From assembly GCA_014773175.1 (NCBI GenBank), contig VXCM01003408.1, positions 27,501-91,500 of the forward strand: a stretch of DNA of 64,000 bases. The letters run 5' to 3'. Position 1 is the first letter of the stretch. Each line of letters opens with the position of its first letter. This DNA comes from Lucifuga dentata (Eukaryota > Chordata > Actinopteri > Ophidiiformes > Bythitidae). The position numbers were made by a program, and so were the translations under genes. The notes beneath the pieces are model-generated. The model did not search any database and had not been told where the DNA came from. It worked only from the letters and a program-made list of their open reading frames with translations. Shown piece by piece: positions 1 to 12,500 of the stretch.

Positions 1-84
1 AGTTATTGCCATTATAAAAACTGTCCATGAGTAAGGAAAAAAAACAGGAAAAATTGAACATGTCATTGCTGAGGTACAGCTCAT

Positions 85-205
85 TTCAAAGAAGAAGAAG
101 AAGAAGAAGAAGGACGAACAGGAGAGGATGGATGGTGATGATGATGAGGAGGAGGAGGAGGAGGAGGAGGAGAAAAAAGAAAAAAAAAGAAGAAAAGTTT
201 GGTGA
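85..205 (-). repeat. Polypyrimidine/polypurine simple repeat next to vps54 exon 12 donor
   Basis: The plus strand is a run of GAA, GGA, GAT and GAG units that ends a few bases from the exon 12 donor at 210. In the vps54 transcript it is a long C/U-only tract at the 5' end of the intron. Any open frames here are low-complexity artefacts. Confidence 0.85.
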
Positions 206-210
206 CATAC

Positions 211-569
211 GTGATTATGGTGCCTCCTGCTGCCTGGAAGCTCTGCTCCCTGCTGGAGGAGGACTCGCTGCCCATCACCTCAGCTTGGCTCTGCTGGATC
301 CTGGATCCCACAGCAGAGTTCTGATCCTGATCTGCACCTGCTGCCACCGCCTGTTGCTGCTGCTGCGCCTCATTTAAAGCATCACTGATGAACAGGCCTT
401 CGTGAGTGAGGTACGCCAGCTCAGCCTCCCCCTGCTGGAGCGACAGGCCGGGAGCTGTCGACTCCTCGCCAGGAGCTAAGGAACCCTCTGTCGTCTCCCT
501 CAGGAGCCGGCTCTTCTGGTTAGAGTCCTGCACCTCCAGAACCACATTCCTGATCACGCTCAGAGAGGC
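211..569 (-). CDS. vps54: vps54 exon 12 (last exon inside window)
   Basis: 359 bases, 119 codons plus two; acceptor CTTTGCAG, donor ATCAC/GTATGT. Begins ASLSVIRNVVLEVQDSNQK, contains ELAYLTHEGLFISDALNEA followed by a Gln run (QQQQQ) and a Ser-rich tail (SESSSSRE). This is the low-complexity linker of VPS54. The next exon lies beyond position 1. Confidence 0.9.
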
Positions 570-3500
570 CTGCAAAGTGGAAGGAAATGGGAAGCGGGAA
601 ATGTGAAGTTGACGAACAACTCATAGGCCTCACAGATGATCGCACCATCTGGGTCAGCCAGCATGTGGAGATCTGATTTGATGCTGAGGGTTCCGGCTCA
701 CCTTGATCCTCTGCAGGAAGAGGAGGAAAGACTCAAAGACGCTCTGCAGCAGCTCAAACCACTGAGGGAACGTCATCAGACGCATCTGATCAGCTAGCCT
801 GGGAGGAAAAACACCCACCACCATTACATCTCACGTGTTCACCGTGGTTTGGAAACGCCTTGATGTCATGTATGATGAAAGTCATCAGGGCGTTTCCATA
901 ATGCAGGTTTAGCAAATAACCAGAGCTGAAAGGATCATATCTGTGATTTTGCAAGTTTAAGCCTAATACATACAACTACTCGCATGTGTTGCACTTGTGA
1001 TTTAATAAACTTGAGAAATTAAAGAAGATATGGCCCTCCTGGTGTGCGGTGATTAACTCGTGAATTGGTCCTAATATATATATATAACCCATATACAGTA
1101 CATGTTACATTAGTCAACCAATTTCCAAAACTTAAAACTGTATTTTAGTTTTCATGTTATCTTTCCAAATTACAAGCTCCACTGGCTTGACAACAGAGGA
1201 TCTGCTGTGTATTTTTTTTTTCCACTAGTTGCCATGTTAAAACCATTTTATCAGCGTGGTGATGGCCTTTAATCTTCTCCATAAATATGATTAAAGGCTC
1301 CTGCAGACTGTGAGATTCTGGGCTTTGATTCAGCCCAGAATCAAATGACAAATGTCAACAATCGTGATAAAATCTTTGACCGTTGGCCCTAAAGTGTCCT
1401 ACGTTACAGCATGACACACGTCTACTGCTGGCCAATTTAGTACTCTTAGGACCAAAGACAATTACACTCTTTGATTCGACACTCCATCTATAAACTGGAG
1501 CAGATGGATAATATATTGTGGCGTGTTTCTGCCTGCATAATTTTTCCTGCTCATCGTAGCACTACGATTCACTAGGCACTCCTCACACAATCATGCATCA
1601 AATTTGATATCACAGAATATGGCAAAGACTTATTTATACCGATCTCACACAGTGTGACCTGCAATGAACTTATAAGATCAGTTTATCATACATTTCAGGT
1701 TGACTGAGCAAATTTTGATCAGTTATTCTGGAACCCTCCTTTACAATTACAATTATTTTAAACTCACCACAGACAAATCACACCCACTTCTTCCAAATTA
1801 GTAGTAACTGGAAGCTACCTGATTAGCTTATTTACAGTTTTGCTATGGTAAAAATGTGTTTCATGATGAAAACTGTTCTACTTACTTAGTGACAACTTCG
1901 GTGTCGATTTCTTCTATATGCAAAACGCTTTCTGCCACACACTGCATAGAGACACGTCAGTTTATACATATGATCACAAATTTAGATTGTTGTGTCGCCT
2001 AACGCTACAAATAAAGACGTAGTCATAGAGGAAGAAAGAGGATAGAGGAAGAAAAACTATGGTACCTGAGTGACGATGGCCTTGGCAGCCATGATCATCT
2101 CCTCATTGTAAATATCCAGAAAGTCCAGCTTCCTCTGCCGCAGCAGACCGAACACCAGCGACTCCAGACGCTCCTGCATCACAGACACACACACACACAT
2201 CAACTGCTGAACTGATTTCACATTTTTACATGTCTTAAAACTGAAAATTCAGCAGTCTGTTTTACTAATCGGACTGTCAGATGACAAACCGTGTGCTTAA
2301 TTACATGTTAAATCAGTTCAAGATCAAACAAAAGCATCATAAGCAGCAGTCACACAATTAAATTAATTCTCTGGTAGAGTTGAGAAATATTGACAAAGTA
2401 TTCAACATTAATAAGAAAATACACATACACAAAATTTAGCATTTTGTCATTGTTAAATAACTGATGAGCATCATACTATCTGAAAGCAGGGCTGCACATT
2501 TATGGCTAAAATGATAATCAGGATTATTTCTCATTATTTAGATGACAAGTACTTACTACAATTATTACTCTATGTTTAAGAATTAAATTGTTTCTTTGCA
2601 CTGAAAATGACTTACATATAATTTTCTTCAAATGCACAAATCCAATGGGCAATACAATTAGTCAATATTGTCAAAATGTTATCTGATTAAGTTTAACTGT
2701 GAAAGCCGAAAGTTTTGTTGCCATTATACCATTAATTGTGCAGCACCAGGAAGAAGTAAAAATAACCTACCAGATTTCATCTGGTAGGTTATTTTTACAC
2801 TAACATTTGCTTTAATCAGAATTAAAGGACCATACCAGCCATTTGGTGCATGTATTCAGGTTTTTTTTAGAAGTTACGTAATTTTTGCACTTAAGCACAA
2901 TAAAAAGCATGAATGAATGTATGTATCCACCAGGGAATATAGTCCCAAAAGAAGACCTGTGTTTATCGAAAAATTTAAACAACCGTGACTTCATAAGGCT
3001 GAGTAACTATTAGCAGGAGAAACATTGATTTTTAAGGTGGGTGTATCACTTGAATATTTGATTTTGAAAGATTAAGAGATTTTGCAAAATATCAGGAAAG
3101 CTGAAATACAGTTTTATCCTTTGGGAAATGATTATCAGTACAAACTCAAACATACAAAATTGCCGGTATGGTCCTCTAAGCACCACAATATCACGATGAT
3201 TTTGTCTTTGATTATGTTATTGTGGTTTTACAGCCCAGCTTGACAGTAAAGATTATTCTAGAAGCATAAGACCAGAAGCATCTTTTAACCTGCATGAAAA
3301 CCAGACAGATTCACCATATTAAAGTGGCAGTCGTGCACAACTACAGAAATCTCAGTGAGTTTACGACACATATGATGCTGCCTGAATCATCCTGATGCAG
3401 AAAAGCCCACGTCTGGTACTCCATGCATGTTAAAACAAATGATGATGAATTATTTTCCAGACATGATTAGATTGAGCTCAGGAAATGATCATTGATCAAC

Positions 3501-6500
3501 AAAATGACAGAATGATTTCTGCTCCAGTTTGTACCAACAGGCAGTGGTTTAATTGATTTCATCTGATTGGTAAATGTGTTGACAATCAGGTCAATGGTGT
3601 GTGTTTTTGTGAGGCCCACCTTTTGTGAGCCAGAGTTTGGTGTGTGTACCTGTCATGGGCACAGCATTAAACACATTTCATATCTGAGTTAGTTAGTTAG
3701 TTCGTTAGTCTCAGCCTACAGGGCAAATCTGACTCGCACTGAATTTAAAAACACTTCAGTATTCACACAAAATCAACTGTTTTTTCCTTTTTTTTTTTCG
3801 TAGNATTTAAAAACACTTCAGTATTCACACAAAATCAACTGTTTTTTCCTTTTTTTTTTTCGTAGTTTCATCTTCAACGGACATTTGAAGGGCAATTCCA
3901 GTTTCTTTAGGCTTTAGTCACTGATAGCAGATAATGTGCTAATATTCAACATCTTTTGATCCAGATTACTGCCATTTCTTCCACAATTTTCCTCTTATTA
4001 AGGCGAGTCTGAATTTAAACTGAGTCAGAATTTCGACAACTCCACAGTTTAGCAGATTTAAGACTGAGAAACTCACATGTAAAAGCCATATATATGTTTT
4101 TTTGTTTTTTTTTTGATGAAATAATCATTAAGATGAACTGAAACTGGACAGATATAATTGTTCTAGTGTTGGTGGCTTTTTCTGCCTGCTGTAAACTGTG
4201 TGAAGTTCATGTCACACTGTGCCAGACATGTATATTGTTGCCAGCCATCTTCGGTCGTGAGTGCTAAATTGGCTATTGAGGCTGTCTTTCATCCTGCGAT
4301 CTAGAACCACGATGTGGACTGACAACCTACGATTCCATCAGGATTCATTTACGACTGCTAACTTTCATCTGCCCAAAATCACACAGTCTATGAGAGCTGT
4401 TAGCAACTCTTCAGGCTGAACTGGAGGAGAATACTGGAAATATTTTTTTTAAATCCATTTCCAAAAGCTTCTTTTTTTTTTTTNAAAAAAAAAAAAAAAA
4501 AAAGGTGGTGTCTCTTCTTAGCCGATATCTGATATTTAATAAAAGACCAGTACTGGCAAACTGATGCACTGCTTGACTCGCACTGAGAAATGTGGAAGCA
4601 GCAGCATTAATAAGCAGCAGACTGAGTGTAGGATGATGGGAGCATTCTTTGATTGCAGACCTTTTCCAGGACCTGCGGCTCATCCCTCAGGCTGCGGTTC
4701 AGGTCGTTCCTGGCGTACATGCTGAACTCCTCCACCATCATCTTATCTATCAGCTTCTCCAGCTCACACAGCTGAGAGCCCAGATGTCTGAGGAACAGAC
4801 AGAAAGAGACAGAGACACAGAGAGAGAGAATATTTTAGCGGCATTGCAACTTTAATGTTTTCTAGCAGCAGCAAAAGCAGTTTACTTGCAGATATATTCA
4901 CAGTATCTGTTCTACTTCCTGTTGTAGCTTTAGGTCATGTGCATTTACTATAAAACATTATTTTCTTCGATAGTCTTGCAGTTTCACATAAAACAGGATG
5001 CTTGGGAGGAGGATGCTTGGGATGTTGGAGGGATCTGGGTTGCCCCAACTGCGTGATCACATTTTATTGGATTCATATTTTGTACATGCATTCCGCAACA
5101 GTCTAGGAAATGTTGACATTTTAAAGGAGCAAGGTGGAATTCAACCAGGGACATGAGATAACAGCACTGAAAAAGGCACTTTTGTAGTTCATGTGGACCT
5201 TTAAATCCACAACCTCACACATTTTCTGCAAATATTTGGTTAGACTGATATGTAGAATAGACATTTGGTTTGTGGTGTGTGTGCCCTTTTATTTTAATGG
5301 ATTAAGGAATCTCTCATTTATAGTCAGTTCACCAACCTTTTGTATACTGCAGTGTATAATGAACAAAAACAGCAGATGTGTTTGAATCCATCCTCACTGT
5401 CTTTGCGCTCTTACTGCAACTGTGACCTTAAAGAATCATGCCACCACTTTGCATATTTGAGCCTAATATATTCAATTTTCATACAAATAAGGATACTGAC
5501 AATCATTTCCCAAAGGACGCTACTGGAATGGTGAATTAAAAATTTTTTTTCCTACCTTCCAGACCGCCATTGGTTTCAGTTCATTCNCTGGAATGGTGAA
5601 TTAAAAATTTTTTTTCCTACCTTCCAGACCGCCATTGGTTTCAGTTCATTCTGATCAACTTAATACTTGAAACATTCTTGGATAGGTAATCCATTATTGT
5701 GAACAATACAATTCAGGTTTTTTTTAAAACATGGATTTTTAAGGTGGGTGTATCACTTGAATATTTGATTTTGAAAGATTAAGAGATTCTGCAAAATATC
5801 AGGAAAGCTGAAATACGGTTTTATCCTTTGGGAAATGATTGTCAGTAACCTTGCCTGTATGAAAATTGAATATATTAAATGCAAAGTGGATGGTATCGTC
5901 CTTTAAAACAGAGTTCCTAAATGTCCACAGTCACAGACAAAACAAGTCCAATCTCCATTTTCTGCTGATTAAAAATGGACTAAAAATACAAGGAATGAAA
6001 CTGACAAAAAGTGACTAAAAGGAATTTGTTTCATCATAAATAGTTCCAGATTTTAACCCCGACACCCACCCGACTCACCTGAAGCTGTGGATTCCCTGGA
6101 GCTCCTGCTGCAGCACCTCCTTGGTCGTGGCGATGAGCTCCAGTGCTCCGACGAACTCTGACGTGGAGAGCAGCAGCTGCACAGTGGGCTGCGTCTGATG
6201 CACCGCCGCCATCAGCTTCAGCTTGTTGTGCAGCTTCACACAGTTATTGCGTGTCAGCGCTGCGCGAAGGGCCCTGAGGGGCCCCTGGCACATGACGCGG
6301 TCCATGGTGGCGGTGCGGCCCCGCAGGACGGCCACAGCACGCTGCGTCTCCTGCAGCCGATCCTGGAGTTCGTGCTGGGAGGACATGGCATGGAAGAAGG
6401 CCTCGGAACGCAGGGAGATCTGCCGGGCGATGCTCACCTCCACTACGTCCAGGTAGTGACTGAGCTGGAGGGGAAAAGAGAGTGAGCTGCATGTGAAGAA

Positions 6501-9500
6501 ATACACCACCGCTCAAAAGCTCTTTGAGCTAGTTCTTGCTATTTTATTCAAGTGTTTTTTAAATTATATGAAATAAACACCAAAATGTATTTTAGGATGT
6601 TTTATTTAATATTTCAAATATTTGGGGTAAAAAGTTTTAAATGATAAATAACACTATTTTAGTGATATTTCATCAAAGTATCCACTGTGAGATTTAATCT
6701 CTGCTTTGAAAATATGAGGCATCAGTTTCTACAGCATCAGGGAATAATCTAGAATAATCTCTGGAACCATATACAGCCTCTCTACGTGAATTTGGAATCA
6801 TCTACAACTCATGTCATGATTCTAGACAATTATAAAAAGTCTTAATTTTTGGCATCTTTTTGCAAATTGTTTCAAACATCTATGTAGGTGCTTAATACTA
6901 ACAGATAGTAGAATCATTTTATACATACATATGAAACAAACCTAGTTTTACATGACTGGAAACATTGATTCTATGTTTAAATCATTAGCGATTCCAAACT
7001 TTGGAGCAGTAGTGTATGTCGCTTTAGTAACGTTCTATCACTCAGTACATTTACATGCAGCAAAAACAGTCAAAGTTTAGTGTGCATGTAAACGTAGTGT
7101 TCAGTAAAACATTCAAATAAGTAATAAGTTTTTTCTCATGAGGAACTTTCCAGACTCTGGATACAGTCAATATGCAGCACCAGTTAGCCAGACTAAAGAG
7201 CACCAACTTTGACAGGAACAGCACTGTTAAAGAGTCTATAAACACTTTCCCCTTAAACATACGTAGAGAGATAATTAAATGATGAATTTGAAAAAGGATC
7301 TGGGTGACCAATGTGTTTTTATTGTAGGTTTGTTGGATTTTTTTTTTCTGTAATTTGTCATGTGTTTAATCTTTTTATATTGCAAGTAGCCAATTTAACA
7401 TCATAGCATGGGACTGCAGATGAAAAGTAGTCAAACTTGGCCTGTACCTGGCATATTTTTACATTTTGACTGTTGATTGCATTGTCCCAGTTTAAATAAA
7501 TACAAAAAGAAATACCCTTCTGACAAACAGGATAATACTTGTTGTTGAGTTAGTTCTGTCTCTCAGAAGTATTTGTAGAACTAAGATTCTAATCCGCAGG
7601 AGGCTCCCGACACTGACGCATCCAGGATCTGAGCAGGTTTGTTCCCTCTTCGGCCCTGCCCATGTCAAAAATGTTTGCATTTCCTGCTTGGTGACATATT
7701 GCTCATCATATTTTGTACCTTCTCCTGCAGCAGCTTGGAGGAGGCCATGTCCCTGCTGCTCTTCCCCCCAGCACTGTTGAAGTGCGACCAGGGCAGAACG
7801 GCATTGAAGGTGGCTGGATCCTCAAGAGCAAACGCAGGCTTCATGAAGATCTGGCATCAGGAATACACATTCAGACATCAGAAAGTCACTAGAGACACTG
7901 AGAGAGAGAGAGTCAACGCCACAAGATCTGAGCCTACAAACCCTTACATGACCCTGGAAATAATGCAGTTTGCATGCTCGTAAATTAATTTAATAGACAT
8001 ACAGTATGTGTTACTGCTAATCATAAATCATAAAAATGTTTAAAATGTCAAATTGACTTTGCATAATTAAGGCAGTTCAACATCCGTTCCCTTTCTGCTT
8101 TTATCAATGTTTTTTCAGCTCAAAGAAACCAGAAACAGAACAGCCTGCTTTTTCAGTCTTTATTAGAAAAAAAATCATGTGTAAATCCATATGGGAAACA
8201 CAAATCATATCTGCTCTGACATCATGAAAAGTTAATTTTACAAGCTAACATACAATTCTCTATTCTCTCAATTCTTAATTCTTTCTCTAATTGAAATGAT
8301 GACTGTTTTAAAATGACATCAGCAACCAGGTAAAACAAGGATGATTTGTCTTTTTGATCACAAATGGCTGATGATGGCTAATAAATGATTCCAATTTCAG
8401 GCAAATTATCCTCGTGATTTTAAATATTTAATTATTATATTATTATGTTTCTGCTGCTTGAATTGATTTAAATTATAGTGATTTGACAGAGAAAGTGAAA
8501 CGCACCACATGACCTCAAGAAGATGGATTACCTGCTGAAAAGGCTTCAGTTTCTACAATGTCACCATCATCATCATCAATATCAATGTCAATATCATCCA
8601 AACAAATGTGTTACGTTACCTTTGGGACTTGTTCCAGCTCAGCTCTGGATTTCTCTAGAATCAAAGATAAAGAAAAGTTCTGAGTGAGAAAACGAAATGA
8701 TGAACATCAAGACAACAAAGACTTAAAGGACCATACCATCCATTTTGCATGTTTGAGCCTATATATTCAATTTTCATACACATAATGTTACTGACAATCA
8801 TTTCCCAAAGCGTACTACTGGAACGGTGAAGTAAATTTCTTTCCTACCTTCCAGACCGCCATTGTTTTCAGCTCATTCTGGTACGCTATTAAAATCAACT
8901 TGTTGATACTTGGGGATAGGTCACATCAAGACGTATATTCAGGTTTTTTTTTCGAAGTTACGTAATTTTAGTTTAAGCGCAATAAAAAACATGGAGTAGA
9001 TGTTATGTCTCCACCGGGGAATATAGTCCCAAAGAAGACCTGCGTTTATCAAAAATTTAAATGACCATGATTTCTTAAGGCTGCATAATTATTAGCAGGC
9101 AAAACATCAATTTTTAAGGTGAGTTTATCGCTTGAATATTTGATTTTGAAAGGTTAAGAGATTTTTCAAAATATCAGGAAAACTGAAATACGGTTTTATC
9201 CTTTGGGAAATGATTGTCAGTAATGTAACACGTGTGAAAATTTAATATATGAGGCTCAAACATGCAAAATGGCCGGTATGGTCCTTTAATGTGTGTTATT
9301 CGCATGTTATTGCTGTGCTATATTTACATTAACCAACAGTCATTACCTAAAGTGTGTGTGTTATGCACCAACATGTCAGTAGTCATAAGTAAAATACACT
9401 GATATTGACACATTCGGTCAAAAATATAAGCAATGCAGTTGCCAAGGTAACGTCACACAATGTGTGTTTTAGCACAGAGCAAATAATTGCAGATTTCTCA

Positions 9501-12500
9501 GTATTTCCTGTCAGTAATAATGCTGCATTAAATACTAAAAGAAAAACAAGTTTAGTTTTGCAGGGTAAAACTGGTTTTGCAGCAGGAAGGTGTGCATGTA
9601 CAGCATAAGTGTGTGTATGTGTGTGTGAGTCAACCAGTTAGCAGGTGGTGTGTGTGTATATGGATTAGCATGAAGGCAGGCAGGGCGAGTGGTGCAGCCT
9701 GAGCTGTTTAATAATTCATACCGTGATTGGTGGTGATACTGGAGGCGGTGTCCACGTCGTCTTTGTTGGGACAGATCGTCTTGCAGCGTTCGTGAATTCG
9801 TTCCCTCTAAAAATAAATCACAGAATATTTAGGGAACTGGGTTAAAAAAAAAAAAAAAAAAAAACTCCAAACACACTTTCCTCCTGCTGCAATTTTGTAT
9901 TTTTATTGATACCTTAATGTTCTAATGTGTTGCATATTTAGTATCAATATATACTCTAATTCCTGAGGTTAAATTGTCATGATTACTGTAAATAACACTG
10001 AGCTTGCATCAGTAACACTGTTGCTGTTTGACAAAAAAAAAAATTAAAAAATAAAAACATATTTCCAGTTAGCTCTGTTCCTCCTGGTCCAGCTACCTTC
10101 TTAAGAACTTGTGAAAAATAATCTTTTCCTCATCATGTTTAATCTGCTTCCACAATCTGCTGCTGTCACCAGACACTCTGACACCCTTTAGCTCAAGCAC
10201 CAAACAGCACAGCAGAGTCATGGGTGCAACAGAAACTGCAGTTCCTCTTAATGGCCAAAAGAGGTCGTTTCCAACTCAGAATGTGTCACGGCAAATGGCA
10301 AAAAAAAAAAAAAAAAAAANAAAAAAACCTCCAACTTCTCTTTAGACAATAAAAAAAGCAATGTCCCCCCCCATAATATTATGGTCTCAGTCGCTGAATT
10401 AATTTATTTTAATATTGGTCACAGTGTCGTTTGAGAATCACCATTCTATTAAAAGAAATTAACACTTAAAGTGGATATATTATAGAGATTTTCACGTTCA
10501 TATTTTCATTTAGGAACCATTTTGAAACCTTTCAAAGCGTAAGGGCCCACAAACATCAAATACTGGCTCATCAGCCTTGTGCTTGGTGGGTTCATTCACG
10601 ATACGTAGTGACATCACTATGTTGCAGAACTAAAGGACTAATATGAAGTGTTGCGTTCAGGGCGGTTCAGAATCTATCTTGCTGAATGCATTTCTACAGC
10701 CTCAAATTTTGACATTATGATAATATTCATCTCATAGCTCCTACAATATCAAACTATTAACATGAGGGAAAATAATAAAAAGTATAACAGTCCACTTTAA
10801 AATGAGGTATGGCTTGGGGGCATTTATTTGGAGAATACCGGTTATTTTGCATGTTTGAGCCCAATGAGTACTACCTGCATACGTGTTAGATTATGACTGA
10901 CATTCCAAAACATTCTAATGGAGCAGTTAAGTTAATATTAGAGTTGTTTTTCCTGCCTTCTAGACTGCCGCTGGTTTCAGTTCATTCCAGTATGCTATAC
11001 TTGAAATGTGCTTAAGATAAGTAATAATCACAGCAAACACAACATTTTTTTTTTGTCAGAGTTATTTAATTTAACCAATCCAACATGGATCTGCACAAAA
11101 GAAAATGTTTGTCTCCACAATATATATAAAGTCCCAGGAGAAGATGCTTTTACTGAGAAATTGAAATGACTGTGCCTTCTACAATCGTGCATAAGTGTCA
11201 GCAGAAACATTGAATTTTAAGGTGTGTATCACCTGAACATTTAGTTTTGAAAGATTTTGGGATTTGGCAAAATAAAACAGAAATTTAAATATGGTTTCAT
11301 GTTTTGGAAAATGGTTAGCAGTAATGTAACATATATGCAGGCTGTATTTTTTTGGGCTCAAACATGCAAAAGCTACCAGTATGGTCCTTTACAGTCACAC
11401 GCAGCTAAATGACTGAAACAAAAGGCTCCAAAGGTCACAATTGCTTCAGCAACCTCAGTGCGTATATGGTCTCAATTGAACAAGAACAATAAACCAACTC
11501 AAAGCAAAAAATAAGGAAGTAGGAGAGGAATGTCTGACAGATTACTTAATGTTTTATTGTCTACAAGACACACTGAAAAATTATTTTGAAACATGTAAGA
11601 GGAAGTGGGTGCCACGCTACATTCAGAGACAGGAGTACTGATACTGTGGTATCTACAAAGTAGTGAGCATGTATTGTACTCTCAAAACCCCAACTCCAAC
11701 ATTTAGCAGAAATCAGCCCAGGTGACAGCATAAAGCTGAAACTTCACTCAGGGTGTCTGAGGGATTTTAATCAATCAAATGTAAAACTAATTTGAACTCT
11801 GCTATCTACAACTGAACTTTGAAGCTTTTATACAGTGCTGTGAAAAAGTATTTGCCCCCTTACAGATTTCTTCTGTTTTTGCTTTTTTGTCACACTTACA
11901 TGTTTCAGAACATCAAACAAATTTTAATATCAGACAAAGATAACCTGAGTAAATACAAAATGCAGTTTTTAAATGATGATTTCATTTATTAAGGGAAAAA
12001 AGCTATCCAAACCAACTTGGCCCTATGTGAAAAAGTAATTGCCCCCCCTTGTTAAATGATGAATTAACTGTGATTAACCACAGTTTTTGGAAAGCTGAGT
12101 TCAATTTCACTAGCCACGCCCAGGCCTGATTACTGCCAGACCTGTAGAATCAAGAAATCACTTAAATAGAACCTGTCTGACAACATGAAGTAGGCTAAAA
12201 GATCTCAAAAAGCAACACGTCATGCCCCGATCTGAAGAAATTCAAGAACAGATGAGAAACGAAGTCATTGACATCTATCAGTCTGGAAAGGGTTACAAAG
12301 CCATTTCTAAGGCTTTGGGACTCCAGCGAACCACAGTGAGAGCCATTATCCACAAATGGAGAAAACATGGAACAGTGGTGAACCTTCCCAGGAGTGGCCG
12401 GCCTACCAAAATTACTCCAAGAGCGCATCGACGACTCATCCAGGAGGTCACAAAAGAACCCAGAACAACATCTAAAGCACTGCAGGCCTCACTTGCCTCA

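Noticed and set aside
27..575. Plus-strand frame of Arg/Lys-rich sequence at the left edge
   Set aside because: Translation of the GAA/GGA simple repeat; the real coding content here is vps54 on the minus strand.
2756..2798. Hairpin considered as a microRNA precursor
   Set aside because: Perfect complementarity with a 3-base loop and short stem does not resemble a Drosha/Dicer precursor.
5191..5534. Pair of small plus-strand frames, part overlapping a MITE
   Set aside because: AT-rich, no recognisable motif, and partly made of MITE inverted-repeat sequence.
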